A DNA stretch of 64,000 nt, from IMG/VR virus record IMGVR_UViG_3300044910_000225, positions 1-64,000 of that record; one strand, written 5' to 3'. A program made the position numbers and the translations under genes. The notes under the pieces are model-generated. The model was not told the DNA's origin. It saw only the letters and a program-made list of their open reading frames with translations, and searched no databases. This DNA comes from a virus. Positions 7,117 to 16,450 of this stretch are shown here, one piece after another (the first letter of the stretch is position 1; every line of letters begins with the position of its first letter).

Positions 7117-8692
7117 TCCTGAAAAGAAGACAGTAGTAGAATGGATCAATGGTGTAAGCTATGATGTTGATCCTACGTATGTTCCAAGTGACTTTGCACT
7201 GAAGTTTGTTACTTTTATAAAGCTAGTAAATGGGGGTAAAGGTGAAGAGAATAAGACTCCTGTAATCCACTATAAGATGCTAGATCAGATAGCAGGTAAG
7301 AAGCAGAATATCACTAATCTATGCTCAAGGGGTATGGCAAAGACAACTATCATGGGTGAATATATGATACTGTATATTGCTACATATGGCGGTATAGATG
7401 GTTTTGGAGATATACCTCTAGGACTGTATGTAAGTGATAGTATTGAGAATGGTGTAAAGAATATGCGTAAGAATCTAGAGTATAGATGGGAAAATAGTGA
7501 GTTCCTACAGAAGTATATACCAAGGATACGATTCACAGATATAAGATGGGAATTCGAGAATGTAGATGGTAAAGTAACTATCTTTAAAGGGTATGGTGGT
7601 AAGACTGGAGTGAGGGGTAGTAAAGAACTAGGACAAAGACCATATATTGCAATATTGGATGACCTCATATCAGATGAGGATGCAAGATCACAGACAGTAA
7701 GAGCAAGTATAGAGGATACAGTGTATAAGGCTATAGACTATGCTCTACATCCTAGTAGAAGAAAGACTATCTGGAGTGGTACACCATTTAATGCTAATGA
7801 CCCACTGTATAAGGCTGTAGAGTCAGGAGCATGGTATGTTAATGTCTATCCTGTATGTGAAGTATTTCCATGTGAAGAGAAAGACTTCAAAGGTGGATGG
7901 GAAGATCGTTTCACATATGAGTATGTAAAGACACAGTATGATAAGGCACTGAGAGCTGGTAAGATAGATACGTTCAATCAGGAGCTGATGCTGAGAATCA
8001 TGTCAGACGAAGACCGACTGGTACAAGATAGTGATATTGTATGGTATGATAGAAGTACAGTACTGTCTAATAAAGGAAAGTATAACTTCTATATCACCAC
8101 AGATTTTGCTACAAGTGAGAAGACAAGTGCTGACTACAGTGTGATCAGTGTATGGGCATACAATAACAATGGTGACTGGTTACTAGTGGATGGTGTGTGT
8201 AAGAGACAGCTGATGGATAAGAATATAGATGATCTGTTTAGATTCGTAAACTTGTATAAACCTCAGAGTGTAGGGGTAGAGGTAACAGGGCAGCAAGGTG
8301 GATTCATACAGTGGATACAAGATCAGATGCTAACAAGGAATATCTTCTTCAATCTAGCAAGTGAAGGTAATAGTGGTAATCCAGGACTAAGACCAAATAC
8401 TAATAAGATGGTACGATTCAATACTGTGCTACCACTATTCAAAGCTAGAAAGATATGGATGCCTAAAGCAATGGAGACAAGTGATATCATAGTGGAAGCA
8501 ATGGATGAGTTAAGGAATGCAAGTGCAGGGGGATTCAAGAGTAAGCATGATGATTTCATAGATACAGTGAGTATGCTGAGCAGTCTACAGACATGGAAGC
8601 CAAGTGAAGAAGTAGCATATGAGCAAAAGAAAGATGGAGTATGGGAAGAGGTAGACTTTGAAGAAGCAGTACACAATAGTCTAGTATTCTAG
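7109..8692 (+). CDS. terL: Terminase large subunit
   Basis: ATPase-nuclease motor for DNA packaging. ATG 7109 (MSSPEKKT) is preferred to the GTG at 7100 because AGAAGG sits at the right distance. The Walker A-like loop CSRGMAKTT lies near residues 72-80 and Walker B IAILDD near 180-185. The nuclease domain starts TTDFATSEKTSADYS near residue 335 with acidic residues, continues GVEVTGQQGG, and a late acidic HDDFIDTVSML completes the RNase H-like site. Length 527 residues is typical. Followed by a hairpin and a promoter. Confidence 0.9.
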   Translation: MSSPEKKTVVEWINGVSYDVDPTYVPSDFALKFVTFIKLVNGGKGEENKTPVIHYKMLDQIAGKKQNITNLCSRGMAKTTIMGEYMILYIATYGGIDGFGDIPLGLYVSDSIENGVKNMRKNLEYRWENSEFLQKYIPRIRFTDIRWEFENVDGKVTIFKGYGGKTGVRGSKELGQRPYIAILDDLISDEDARSQTVRASIEDTVYKAIDYALHPSRRKTIWSGTPFNANDPLYKAVESGAWYVNVYPVCEVFPCEEKDFKGGWEDRFTYEYVKTQYDKALRAGKIDTFNQELMLRIMSDEDRLVQDSDIVWYDRSTVLSNKGKYNFYITTDFATSEKTSADYSVISVWAYNNNGDWLLVDGVCKRQLMDKNIDDLFRFVNLYKPQSVGVEVTGQQGGFIQWIQDQMLTRNIFFNLASEGNSGNPGLRPNTNKMVRFNTVLPLFKARKIWMPKAMETSDIIVEAMDELRNASAGGFKSKHDDFIDTVSMLSSLQTWKPSEEVAYEQKKDGVWEEVDFEEAVHNSLVF

Positions 8693-8695
8693 CGA

Positions 8696-8712
8696 AGTAT
8701 CTAAAAGATACT
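8696..8712 (+). terminator. Hairpin after large terminase
   Basis: AGTATCT-AAA-AGATACT, a 7-bp stem with a 3-nt loop, 3 nt after the terminase stop. No T tract follows; the next promoter starts 8 nt later, so this is a terminator-promoter boundary. Confidence 0.5.
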
Positions 8713-8719
8713 GAGGTTA

Positions 8720-8728
8720 TGATATAAT
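8720..8728 (+). promoter_or_regulatory. Extended -10 late promoter TGATATAAT
   Basis: TGATATAAT preceded by a short hairpin and 24 nt before the next start codon. The same nonamer occurs at 18813, 25093 and 30368, each between late genes. Confidence 0.65.
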
Positions 8729-8751
8729 ATGCAAAATGAAAAGGAGTAAGC

Positions 8752-9339
8752 ATGATCTATACGAAAGCAAAGATGAGAGAATTCGCTAGAAATCTAGATA
8801 ATCGTTTAGAGAATGATACTGCCTATACTGATACATGGTTAGATGATAGGATAGAGGAAGGAATTGCTTTAGCTCAAGACATAAAGCAAACACTATTCTA
8901 TACTAAAGAAAAGTATGATATAGAAGCTAATCTCACAGTAGATATGCTGGGTGTAGTAGAGATCATACCTCAAAGAGAAGTGCATACTATCTGGGCAGTA
9001 GAATATGATACAGCATCAATGACTGTAGAAGTGACTGCAAATAATCATGTAATACTAAGACGCATAGAAGATGCTCCATTGCCTGAAGACTATACAGTAA
9101 CAATCAGATACTTCTTCTACCATACTCTACCGTTCATTGAGATAGAGATGAGTATGGAAGTGTATAAGATGGTAAAGCATTGTATTGCAGTAGCATGCTT
9201 CCAATGGTTACAGGATCAAGAGAGTGAGCAATATCATACAGCAATAGCAGAAAGTATGGTAGTGAAGAGTACATTCGATATAGAAAAAGATCTAATGGAA
9301 ATACCAGAAGATAGACTGTGGAGAGCATCATGGGCTTGA
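8752..9339 (+). CDS. Probable head-tail connector or adaptor protein, 195 aa
   Basis: Starts after AAAAGGAG. N-terminal helix (MIYTKAKMREFARNLDNRLE), central beta-rich segment and C-terminal helices ending WRASWA. The size and the location among terminase and tail genes fit a connector or tail-completion protein. No diagnostic motif, so the call is positional. Overlaps the next gene by 10 nt. Confidence 0.45.
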   Translation: MIYTKAKMREFARNLDNRLENDTAYTDTWLDDRIEEGIALAQDIKQTLFYTKEKYDIEANLTVDMLGVVEIIPQREVHTIWAVEYDTASMTVEVTANNHVILRRIEDAPLPEDYTVTIRYFFYHTLPFIEIEMSMEVYKMVKHCIAVACFQWLQDQESEQYHTAIAESMVVKSTFDIEKDLMEIPEDRLWRASWA

Positions 9340-9626
9340 TAGTAGAAACAATCCCTGTACATGTTCCAGCCTCAAGAGTATGCACTGACGGTAGCAGCTC
9401 TAGTAACTATGAAGAGACAGGTAGTTTTGATATGAGCATATACAGAATACTGAGTATGCAGAATGATATGAAAACTATAGAGTATCCTATCAAAGTATGT
9501 AATGAGTTTGATCTGTATCTACAGTATGCTGAAGATAATTATGACGGTATTGTGAATGTAAACTTTGATAGCCTAGATGAGTACCTAGGAACTATCGGAA
9601 TAATAACTGAAATGTGTGAGGTATAG
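9330..9626 (+). CDS. Small virion-associated protein, 98 aa
   Basis: ATG 9330 (MGLIVET) has GGAGAG upstream and overlaps the preceding stop; preferred over the GTG at 9318. Acidic, soluble. One of several late proteins with a Met-Gly-hydrophobic-hydrophobic N-terminus. Function unknown; placed between connector-like and tail-fibre genes. Confidence 0.5.
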   Translation: MGLIVETIPVHVPASRVCTDGSSSSNYEETGSFDMSIYRILSMQNDMKTIEYPIKVCNEFDLYLQYAEDNYDGIVNVNFDSLDEYLGTIGIITEMCEV

Positions 9627-9628
9627 AT

Positions 9629-10477
9629 ATGGGCTTTGTAGAAAATGTAAATAAGGTAGCTAACGATCTTACGATAGAACTAGCAGAGAATGTTAATATA
9701 GTAGCTGGTATTGCTGATGATGTATCACAACTTGTGGATCTGTATAATGAGGGACAGTTGCCTCTGATTGATGATACTGTACCATCAGCTGATAAAGTAT
9801 ACAGTTCACTGCAGACTCAGACAATGCATGATGCTCAAGCAGAAGCAATAGGTAATCTAGCTAGTGCAAGTGGTTCTCTGGTAAAGACTGGTGTTCCAGT
9901 AGTACTAACATCAACATTCCAAGATCTAAGCTTTGCTACAAATGTACAATCATCAAATCCACTAGTATTTGAGATAGGTACAAATAATATGATTCTCAAG
10001 TCAAATGGTGATTATAACTTCTTCTCTATAATCACTGTACAGCTTAGCTCTGGTCAAACACAGACCATTCTGTTTGAGGTGTATGATACTGTAAATGCTA
10101 CTGTACTAGCTTCATCTACAGGAACTGTAAATCAGTCCAATGGTGATATCATAGTGTTCCCAATCAATACACTAATGAGTGTGCAGAGTGTACCATATGA
10201 TGGGCAGCTTACAGTCAAAGTACGTGCTAAACTAACAGCAGGTTCTGCTACTACTGTTACTGATTTTTCATCTATGATGGTACTGAGTGGGGCAGCAAGT
10301 AGTGGGGGGCAACTGCTGGGTAAAGCACCTATGAAAGCAGTAGCATACCTAGCAGGTACAACTAGTGAAGTATTAGTAACACCAGATGGTTCTAATAACT
10401 TCTCAATAGACTCACTAGTAATAGAAGATGGTGGCAGTCTAACTGTGTCTAATAACTCAATATATAAGGTACTATAA
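9629..10477 (+). CDS. Tail or baseplate fibre-like protein, 282 aa
   Basis: N-terminal helical or repeat region (VNKVANDLTIELAENVNIV) resembling the trimeric shaft of tail-associated proteins, then a Ser/Thr/Gly-rich beta segment with a tip-like domain (NFFSIITVQLSSGQTQTIL). It directly precedes three tail spikes and overlaps the first by one base. Probably the fibre or adaptor carrying the spikes. Product begins MGFVENV. Confidence 0.55.
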   Translation: MGFVENVNKVANDLTIELAENVNIVAGIADDVSQLVDLYNEGQLPLIDDTVPSADKVYSSLQTQTMHDAQAEAIGNLASASGSLVKTGVPVVLTSTFQDLSFATNVQSSNPLVFEIGTNNMILKSNGDYNFFSIITVQLSSGQTQTILFEVYDTVNATVLASSTGTVNQSNGDIIVFPINTLMSVQSVPYDGQLTVKVRAKLTAGSATTVTDFSSMMVLSGAASSGGQLLGKAPMKAVAYLAGTTSEVLVTPDGSNNFSIDSLVIEDGGSLTVSNNSIYKVL

Positions 10478-11943
10478 TGAAGATAACACATAATGCAATA
10501 CAGTACAATGTAGATTCAGTAGCAGCTCTACTAACACTAGCTGGTGAAGAGAACCAGGTAACAGTAGTGACTGATGAGAACCAAGGTGGGACATTTGTGT
10601 ATAGAGCAGATAATGCTTTAGTTAACAATGGTGGAACTATATTTAATGGGTGGACTAGGCAGTATGATGGCAATGCAAAATATACTTGGTTTGATACAAA
10701 ATCTAATGCTATTATATCTGGTCTTAAACTTGATTTTGTATCAAATGTTACCATTAATGTTCCAGCTGATACTTCAACAATACAAGGTGCATTAAATATT
10801 ATTGGTAGCATTGCTGATGATGTATATGTAACAATTCAAGTTGCAGACGGTACATACGCAATGACAAGCAGTATTAATCTTGATCATCCAAATGGTAGTA
10901 ATATCAGACTAATTGGTAATGAAACAACTGCATCAAGCTGTGTGCTACAAGTTGCTGGAGAGCCAAGTTTTACTATGCTTGTCTGTTCAAATAGCAACAA
11001 ATTTGGGTACATAAATGGATTTAGAATTAATGCTACTACAAAAGCAACATTGGCAAATAACCACTCTGGAATACTTGCATACAATGGAGCATTTATTCGC
11101 TGTGGTGCTGACATTGAAGTAAACAATTTCTACTATGGTATTAACTCATCATATAACTCTACTATTGTTGCAGATTATGCTAAAGTATCAAATGCTGGTG
11201 ATGTTGGAATATGGGCTTTCTGTGGTTCATTTGTATCAGCTAGGTATGCGTATGCAACAGATTGTGCTGATGTTGTTAATGGATGGGGTTATGGAATACA
11301 GGCTGAATATGGTTCTAACGTGAACTGTGAATATGCCTATACATCAGGCAATAATATTGCTGGTATAGCAGCATTATCAAATTCACAAGTTAGAGCATTA
11401 AACGCTACTGCATCACTGAATATAGGAAGTGGATTTCTAGCAAGAGATAATAGTTCTATTGAGTGTCACAGTGGTACAGCTTCTAGTAATTCAAGATATG
11501 GAATTGAAGAGTACACAAGTGGTAGAGTATTTGGAAATAGTATTACAACATCTACTAATACGCTTGGTAATTATGCTCCAGTAGCTCAGATGGATAATAC
11601 AACATTAGGTGCTAGAGTTATATCTAATAACGGTGATTTAAGACTAGATACAGCTGGAGCGAATAATATTTATTTTAATACATCAGGCGGTCTACAGTTT
11701 GGTGTCTCTCATACTGCTTCATCTGTAAATAGGCTTCAAGTGACTGGAGCATCTACTGGCTCGTCTCCTGTTATACAAGCAGCTGGCAGTGACTCCGTAA
11801 TTGACGTAGCGATATTGCCTAAAGGTGCTGGTAGCTATGTAAAACTTGGAGCTGGATATGTAGCAACTCCATCAGCAACAATAGGGTATATATCTGTAAA
11901 AGATAATACTGGTACTATAAGAAAATTAGCAGTAATATCATAA
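10477..11943 (+). CDS. Tail spike 1, right-handed beta-helix
   Basis: 488 residues. Residues 1-80 form a head module shared with the two other spikes: a VTVVTDENQGGTFVYR-like segment and NNGGTIFNGWTRQYDG. Then follows a repetitive beta-helix (many short strands with Asn and Gly turns, Cys and Asn ladders, e.g. YASNCDV-type repeats). The C-terminus (KGAGSYVKLGAGYVATPSAT) resembles tip domains. Beta-helix spikes bind or cut surface polysaccharide; no enzyme residues can be assigned by eye. Body base composition is more A/T-rich than the head module. Confidence 0.7.
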   Translation: MKITHNAIQYNVDSVAALLTLAGEENQVTVVTDENQGGTFVYRADNALVNNGGTIFNGWTRQYDGNAKYTWFDTKSNAIISGLKLDFVSNVTINVPADTSTIQGALNIIGSIADDVYVTIQVADGTYAMTSSINLDHPNGSNIRLIGNETTASSCVLQVAGEPSFTMLVCSNSNKFGYINGFRINATTKATLANNHSGILAYNGAFIRCGADIEVNNFYYGINSSYNSTIVADYAKVSNAGDVGIWAFCGSFVSARYAYATDCADVVNGWGYGIQAEYGSNVNCEYAYTSGNNIAGIAALSNSQVRALNATASLNIGSGFLARDNSSIECHSGTASSNSRYGIEEYTSGRVFGNSITTSTNTLGNYAPVAQMDNTTLGARVISNNGDLRLDTAGANNIYFNTSGGLQFGVSHTASSVNRLQVTGASTGSSPVIQAAGSDSVIDVAILPKGAGSYVKLGAGYVATPSATIGYISVKDNTGTIRKLAVIS

Positions 11944-11953
11944 AGGACAAACA

Positions 11954-13573
11954 ATGAGCAGCAAACTAACACTAAAGAATAGCATAGACACAGAGTTTAG
12001 TATTGAACATACAGATGGCAAGTCAGCTAAGACTATCAAAGGTACTGATATAGTAGTAGCAGTAGATACTATCAATGACTTTCCTACAGTAGCTAGTAAT
12101 GGTGATGTAGTGATTGTGAGAGATAGCAATAGAGGTGGTACATTCGTATATGATAGTACACAAAGTGCTGTAAATAATGGAGGTACTATATTTGATGGAT
12201 GGGTACGTCAGTATAGTGGTGCTGTAAATGTAAAGTGGTTTGGGGCTAAAGGGGATGGGGTTACAGATGATACAGTATCATTAACAAATGTTTTTAATTA
12301 TTGTATAGCTGCAACATATACTATTTATATGCCATCTGGAAACTATATAGTAACTGGAATCTCATTAACACCAAAAATAGTTGGAAATACTCCTATAAGA
12401 ATTGTAGGCGATGCTGGTATTTACGTAGGTAATAACTTCACAACAATGATTACTAATATATCAACAACTGGTACAGATTGTATTTCATTTAATGGCACCT
12501 CAAGTAACGAATTTACTAGAATAGAAATAGAAAACATTAGATTTAAAGGAAATGCACAATCAGGGCACGGACTATATGTTATATATGGAGGAGAACTTAA
12601 TTGTGTTAATTCTTCATTTGACCATCACGGAAAGCATGGGGTATATTATAAAGACTCTTGGGTTCCAAGGTTTACAAAGTGTGACTTTAGATATAATGGT
12701 CAATCATCAGCATTAAAAGATTATCATGGACTATACTTAGAAGGTTCTGCTCTTGTTGGGGTCAATGGCTCGTCATTAATTGATTGTACTACTGAGATGA
12801 ATTATGGTGATGGTATAAAAATAGTTGCCTCTGCAAGTGGTCAAGATTCTAATATAGGAACAATTATTAACTATAATTCAACATCAAATTATGGGGCTGG
12901 GCTTAGGTTGAAAGGAATATCTGCAAGTATAATTGGTGGATTTTCTGAGTTTAATGGCGGAGGAGGAATTGTATCAGGAGTATCAGGAACAACTAGTGAT
13001 ATGTATGGAATAGAGATTTCAGGAATGTTATTTGATTGTTATGATAGAGACAATCTAAATGGTGGTGTTCCAGTAAAAGCAATAGAACTTAATAGGGTTA
13101 GAGGATGCTCAATATCAGGACTATTTATAAGAAATGCAGTCGAAACTATTCCAATATCTTTATCGTCAGATTGTCTGGATATAAGCATAAACATGCCTTC
13201 GTCATGCTCGGTATATAACTGCACAAAGTTTATTATTTTCGGTACTAAAGAAATTGCTTATTCTATGCGTCCAATTAAAATAGGATATAGTGGTACAACA
13301 TATTCTACTGCTCAAACTGATACATTTGACTTACTAGGTGCATTTTCTCCAAAAATTTATAATATACAAAATAATTCAACAGCAACAAATATTCTTGCTT
13401 ATCAATTTAATAGAAGCGGAACTGGGTTATTTGGAATTAGGAACTCTGGTGGTATATGTTCATCAAGCACATCAGTAGCAACAACACTTGGAACTGTATC
13501 AGGTAAAATGCCTGTTTATGGGATGGACGGAGTATTTATAGGATGGCTTCCACTATACGCAACTATAACATAA
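11954..13573 (+). CDS. Tail spike 2, pectate-lyase-like beta-helix
   Basis: 539 residues. N-terminal module VIVRDSNRGGTFVYDSTQ, NNGGTIFDGWVRQYSG, then VKWFGAKGDGVTDDT, the signature that opens pectate-lyase-fold spikes and depolymerases. A long beta-helix follows, then a C-terminal cap (IYNIQNNSTATNILAYQF). Likely recognises or degrades capsule or LPS. Followed by remnants of a holin and a coiled-coil gene, so the gene lies at a recombination site. Confidence 0.75.
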   Translation: MSSKLTLKNSIDTEFSIEHTDGKSAKTIKGTDIVVAVDTINDFPTVASNGDVVIVRDSNRGGTFVYDSTQSAVNNGGTIFDGWVRQYSGAVNVKWFGAKGDGVTDDTVSLTNVFNYCIAATYTIYMPSGNYIVTGISLTPKIVGNTPIRIVGDAGIYVGNNFTTMITNISTTGTDCISFNGTSSNEFTRIEIENIRFKGNAQSGHGLYVIYGGELNCVNSSFDHHGKHGVYYKDSWVPRFTKCDFRYNGQSSALKDYHGLYLEGSALVGVNGSSLIDCTTEMNYGDGIKIVASASGQDSNIGTIINYNSTSNYGAGLRLKGISASIIGGFSEFNGGGGIVSGVSGTTSDMYGIEISGMLFDCYDRDNLNGGVPVKAIELNRVRGCSISGLFIRNAVETIPISLSSDCLDISINMPSSCSVYNCTKFIIFGTKEIAYSMRPIKIGYSGTTYSTAQTDTFDLLGAFSPKIYNIQNNSTATNILAYQFNRSGTGLFGIRNSGGICSSSTSVATTLGTVSGKMPVYGMDGVFIGWLPLYATIT

Positions 13574-13582
13574 AGTATAATT

Positions 13583-13642
13583 ATGAATAAGATAAAGCAA
13601 TTCCTAAAATCAACCTTATGGCACAATAACAATAGCAAATAA
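13583..13642 (+). pseudogene. Truncated holin-like gene start
   Basis: Codes MNKIKQFLKSTLWHNNNSK. The first ten residues equal the functional holin start at 16451 except for I/L, and CAATTCCTAAAATCAA is identical in both, so this is a duplicated and cut copy. Confidence 0.6.
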
Positions 13643-13889
13643 AAAGTGGTAGTATGAAACACGCTGTGGAGATTGACAATATAAAAAGGACTTACGTATC
13701 ACTCAAGACAGTGTTCTGCTTATCCATCAAGACTTAAAGCAGATGAGCAAAGGAATAGGTGAGATGGCATCATCTATGAAAATCATGGTAGATGTGAGTG
13801 GAGAGTAGTGGTATGTAAAGTGTTAAGTTGGATTGATCCTAGGGATGGTAATCATTGTCTAGAAAGCATTGAGAAGATAGATTAAATTA

Positions 13890-13898
13890 TGGTACAAT
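13890..13898 (+). promoter_or_regulatory. Extended -10 promoter TGGTACAAT
   Basis: TGGTACAAT 28 nt before the start of the coiled-coil membrane gene; a one-base variant of the late TGnTATAAT motif. Confidence 0.5.
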
Positions 13899-13925
13899 AC
13901 AAGCAACAAATGTCAAAGGGCTAGT

Positions 13926-14342
13926 ATGGATGAAGCAGTAGTTAGAGAGATGGTAGTGAGACATGATGAAGCAATTGATCATGTATCAAAATCTATTGAA
14001 AGGCTAGCTTCTGCAGTAGAGAAAACTGATGACAAGATGGACAAGGTTATTGATGCCCTGAGTCAGAATGCAGTGATATTAGAACGTATAGCTAACATAG
14101 ATAGCTCGAATAAAGATAGTGTGAATAGATTGCACAAACGTATTGATGATATAGAAAAGACTATTGAGCATAAAGAAGATGCAATGAGCATACGTATTAC
14201 CAGTGTAGCTGTAGATGCTAAGAAAGGTAGAGAGCTGCATGATATGGCTGTCTATACTGTCAAAGCTCTAGCATGGGCATTGCCTTTAGTTACAGGTATA
14301 TTGGTAGGAATATTGTGGTTGATAGATCACTACTCAAAGTAA
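13926..14342 (+). CDS. XhlA-like coiled-coil protein with C-terminal membrane helix
   Basis: 138 residues. Residues 1-105 form a heptad-rich coiled coil (SKSIERLASAVEKTDDKMDK). A C-terminal membrane helix (VKALAWALPLVTGILVGILW) and a short polar tail follow. The layout matches XhlA-type accessory lysis proteins. It stands next to the YkuD-like gene and before holin and spanin genes, so a role in lysis or envelope handling is likely. A decayed relative lies just upstream. Confidence 0.55.
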   Translation: MDEAVVREMVVRHDEAIDHVSKSIERLASAVEKTDDKMDKVIDALSQNAVILERIANIDSSNKDSVNRLHKRIDDIEKTIEHKEDAMSIRITSVAVDAKKGRELHDMAVYTVKALAWALPLVTGILVGILWLIDHYSK

Positions 14343-14351
14343 AGGGTTAAC

Positions 14352-14756
14352 ATGAAGTTAAAGCTAGTACGAGGAAAAGCTACTGCAATATCAGTAGAAG
14401 GTAGATTGTATATTGATGATGTATTTGAATGCTTCACAGTAGAGGACAGACCAAGAGATAAGAAGATCTATGGTGTGACTGGTATACCTGCTGGTACATA
14501 CAATGTTATTGTGTCAGTGAGCAATAGATTCAAGAAGAGACTACCAGAGGTTCTGGATGTTCCAGGATTCAAAGGTATTCGTATCCATAGTGGTAATAGC
14601 TCAAAGGACACTGAAGGATGCATCATAGTAGGTAGTGTCAATGATCGTATGGATGACGACTGGGTAGGTGGTTCTAAGATTGCAATGGATAGACTATTAC
14701 CAAAGATTGATGATGCTTTAGCTGTCAGAGAAAAAGTAACATTGGAGATAGTATGA
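14352..14756 (+). CDS. DUF5675 / YkuD-like protein, candidate lysis enzyme
   Basis: 134 residues, RBS AAAGGGTTAAC. The protein begins MKLKLVRGKATAISVEGRLY and contains IPAGTY, then GIRIHSGNSSKDTEGCI, an His...Asp...Gly-Cys pattern like the L,D-transpeptidase (YkuD) active site. DUF5675 proteins occur in phages and are thought to share that fold. It may be the peptidoglycan-active partner of the holin, or may alter crosslinks. Cys in EGCI would be the nucleophile by analogy. Confidence 0.65.
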   Translation: MKLKLVRGKATAISVEGRLYIDDVFECFTVEDRPRDKKIYGVTGIPAGTYNVIVSVSNRFKKRLPEVLDVPGFKGIRIHSGNSSKDTEGCIIVGSVNDRMDDDWVGGSKIAMDRLLPKIDDALAVREKVTLEIV

Positions 14757-14778
14757 ATACTAATATGAGGGATATAAC

Positions 14779-16449
14779 ATGGCAAGTTCTATAAAGCTAA
14801 AGAATGCTAATGGTAAGACATTAACAATAGAGAATAGTGATACTAATACAGTAGATACCACTATTAACATTATGAATGGAGTATATGCTATTGATACAGT
14901 AGATGACTTTGATACTGTACCAGATGGTATTACTACTGTTATAGTAAAGGATACAAATAGAGGTGGAGACTTCTATTGGGATGCTGTAAGTGTTGAAGCT
15001 GATAATGGTGGTACTATCTTTCAAGTAACTGGAACTACTACTGGTAGATGGAAACGTATTTATAGTGGTAGTGTATCAGTTAAATGGTTTGGAGCAAAGG
15101 GTGATGGAATAGCTTTAGATTCCAGTTCAATACAAAATGCAATTAATACACTGGCATCATTTTCATCAAATTCATTTAATGGGTATAGTGGAGTATATAT
15201 TGGATATTCTCAAGAATTATATTTTCCTCAAGGTAGATATGTTATCAATTCAACTATTACTATTGGTGCTTATGCTGATATGGTCGGCGATAATGCAATA
15301 TTAATACCTGACGCATCTCTTGGCTCCAGTTGGGCTATAACTGGCTCAGGATGGTTGGGTAAAATAGATGGAATTCAATTCATTAATTTTACAAATGCTT
15401 TATATATTAACGTTGGAAATATTGATACTGGAAATACTATTATTAAAAATTGTACATTTTCTAAAAATGGGGTAGCTCTTAAATATAATTCTGTAAGCTC
15501 TATTTGTACAGTTGAAAAATGCCGTTTTGTAGAAAATACAGTAGCTATTTATAACGAAAACTGCGATAGATTCTTTTTACAAAATAGTTGGCTAACCGAT
15601 GGAGTATCTATTAATAATTATGATGCACAAATTATAAATCATGGTTATATGGTTATTCAAAATATACTATATGTACCTTTGCCACAAACAGCACTATATA
15701 CTTCATTAGTAAATAATTACTATTCTATAGAAATAAACAAGTGTAGACTTGGGGGTGAAAGTGGAAACAGAACAATCATAAATAACTATGCAGAAGGTTT
15801 TACAGACAATATTAACATGATAAATGTTTCAATTACTGATTCTTCTATATTTAGTACTGGAGGTACTCCAATTACATTATTTAAGCTTCCAAATAATATA
15901 GTATTTACTGGAAATACTGGCTTGAAAAATCAATCTTATGCTATTGTGTACAATAGTAATATAGCTTCTCTGTCATCTGAAATTACAAGAATAGGTTATC
16001 AATTAAAAATAGTATGTGATATGCTATCTAATAATGGATTAGAGGTTACATCATACTTAAAGTTAGCACCATATATATCTATTTTTAATAATATGGTTAG
16101 CTATGGTTTTTCTAATGAGATTGCAACAAATATTATATCTGATACAATAAAATTTAGACTGAATGTAACAAGTGTAGATTCTGGAGAGTTTGCTAGAAAT
16201 GCAGTATATGAGATTGTTATTGGACTTCTTGGAGATACTGTTGGAACTACATCAAAATATTTAGTTAAAGCTAATTATAGTGGCTCTGATATTGCAGAAA
16301 TAATACCTATTATACAAGGTGCTACAACAACAGCTCCAGTATTATTTAATAATGCTGGTGTTCTTAGTGTAAAAACAAATGGAGCAACATCTGTTCAAAA
16401 CTATCAATATAGTATAACAAGAACTATGTCATGTTTGTTGGTTCCATGA
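14779..16449 (+). CDS. Tail spike 3, beta-helix, inside the lysis cassette
   Basis: 556 residues. Same N-terminal module as the other spikes (VIVKDTNRGGDFYWDAV, DNGGTIFQ, YSGSVSVKWFGAKGDG), then a beta-helix body that has no obvious similarity to them, and a C-terminal beta-rich head-binding or trimerisation part. The body is strongly A/T-rich compared with flanking genes, which suggests import. It separates the DUF5675 gene from the holin and probably was inserted there. Confidence 0.72.
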   Translation: MASSIKLKNANGKTLTIENSDTNTVDTTINIMNGVYAIDTVDDFDTVPDGITTVIVKDTNRGGDFYWDAVSVEADNGGTIFQVTGTTTGRWKRIYSGSVSVKWFGAKGDGIALDSSSIQNAINTLASFSSNSFNGYSGVYIGYSQELYFPQGRYVINSTITIGAYADMVGDNAILIPDASLGSSWAITGSGWLGKIDGIQFINFTNALYINVGNIDTGNTIIKNCTFSKNGVALKYNSVSSICTVEKCRFVENTVAIYNENCDRFFLQNSWLTDGVSINNYDAQIINHGYMVIQNILYVPLPQTALYTSLVNNYYSIEINKCRLGGESGNRTIINNYAEGFTDNINMINVSITDSSIFSTGGTPITLFKLPNNIVFTGNTGLKNQSYAIVYNSNIASLSSEITRIGYQLKIVCDMLSNNGLEVTSYLKLAPYISIFNNMVSYGFSNEIATNIISDTIKFRLNVTSVDSGEFARNAVYEIVIGLLGDTVGTTSKYLVKANYSGSDIAEIIPIIQGATTTAPVLFNNAGVLSVKTNGATSVQNYQYSITRTMSCLLVP

Positions 16450-16450
16450 C

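Larger units (their letters stand above)
13574..13925 (+). other. Decayed lysis-gene remnants
   Basis: 352 nt without an intact gene. It contains MNKIKQFLKS followed by TLWHNNNSK-stop (13583-13642), matching the start of the holin at 16451 (MNKLKQFLKS). Then comes a frame ending LIHQDLKQMSKGIGEMASSM (stop 13808) that resembles the start of the 138-aa coiled-coil protein downstream (VVRHDEAIDHVSKSIERLAS). A short frame reading VCKVLSWIDPRDGN follows. The pattern suggests remnants of a replaced lysis cassette. Confidence 0.55.
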
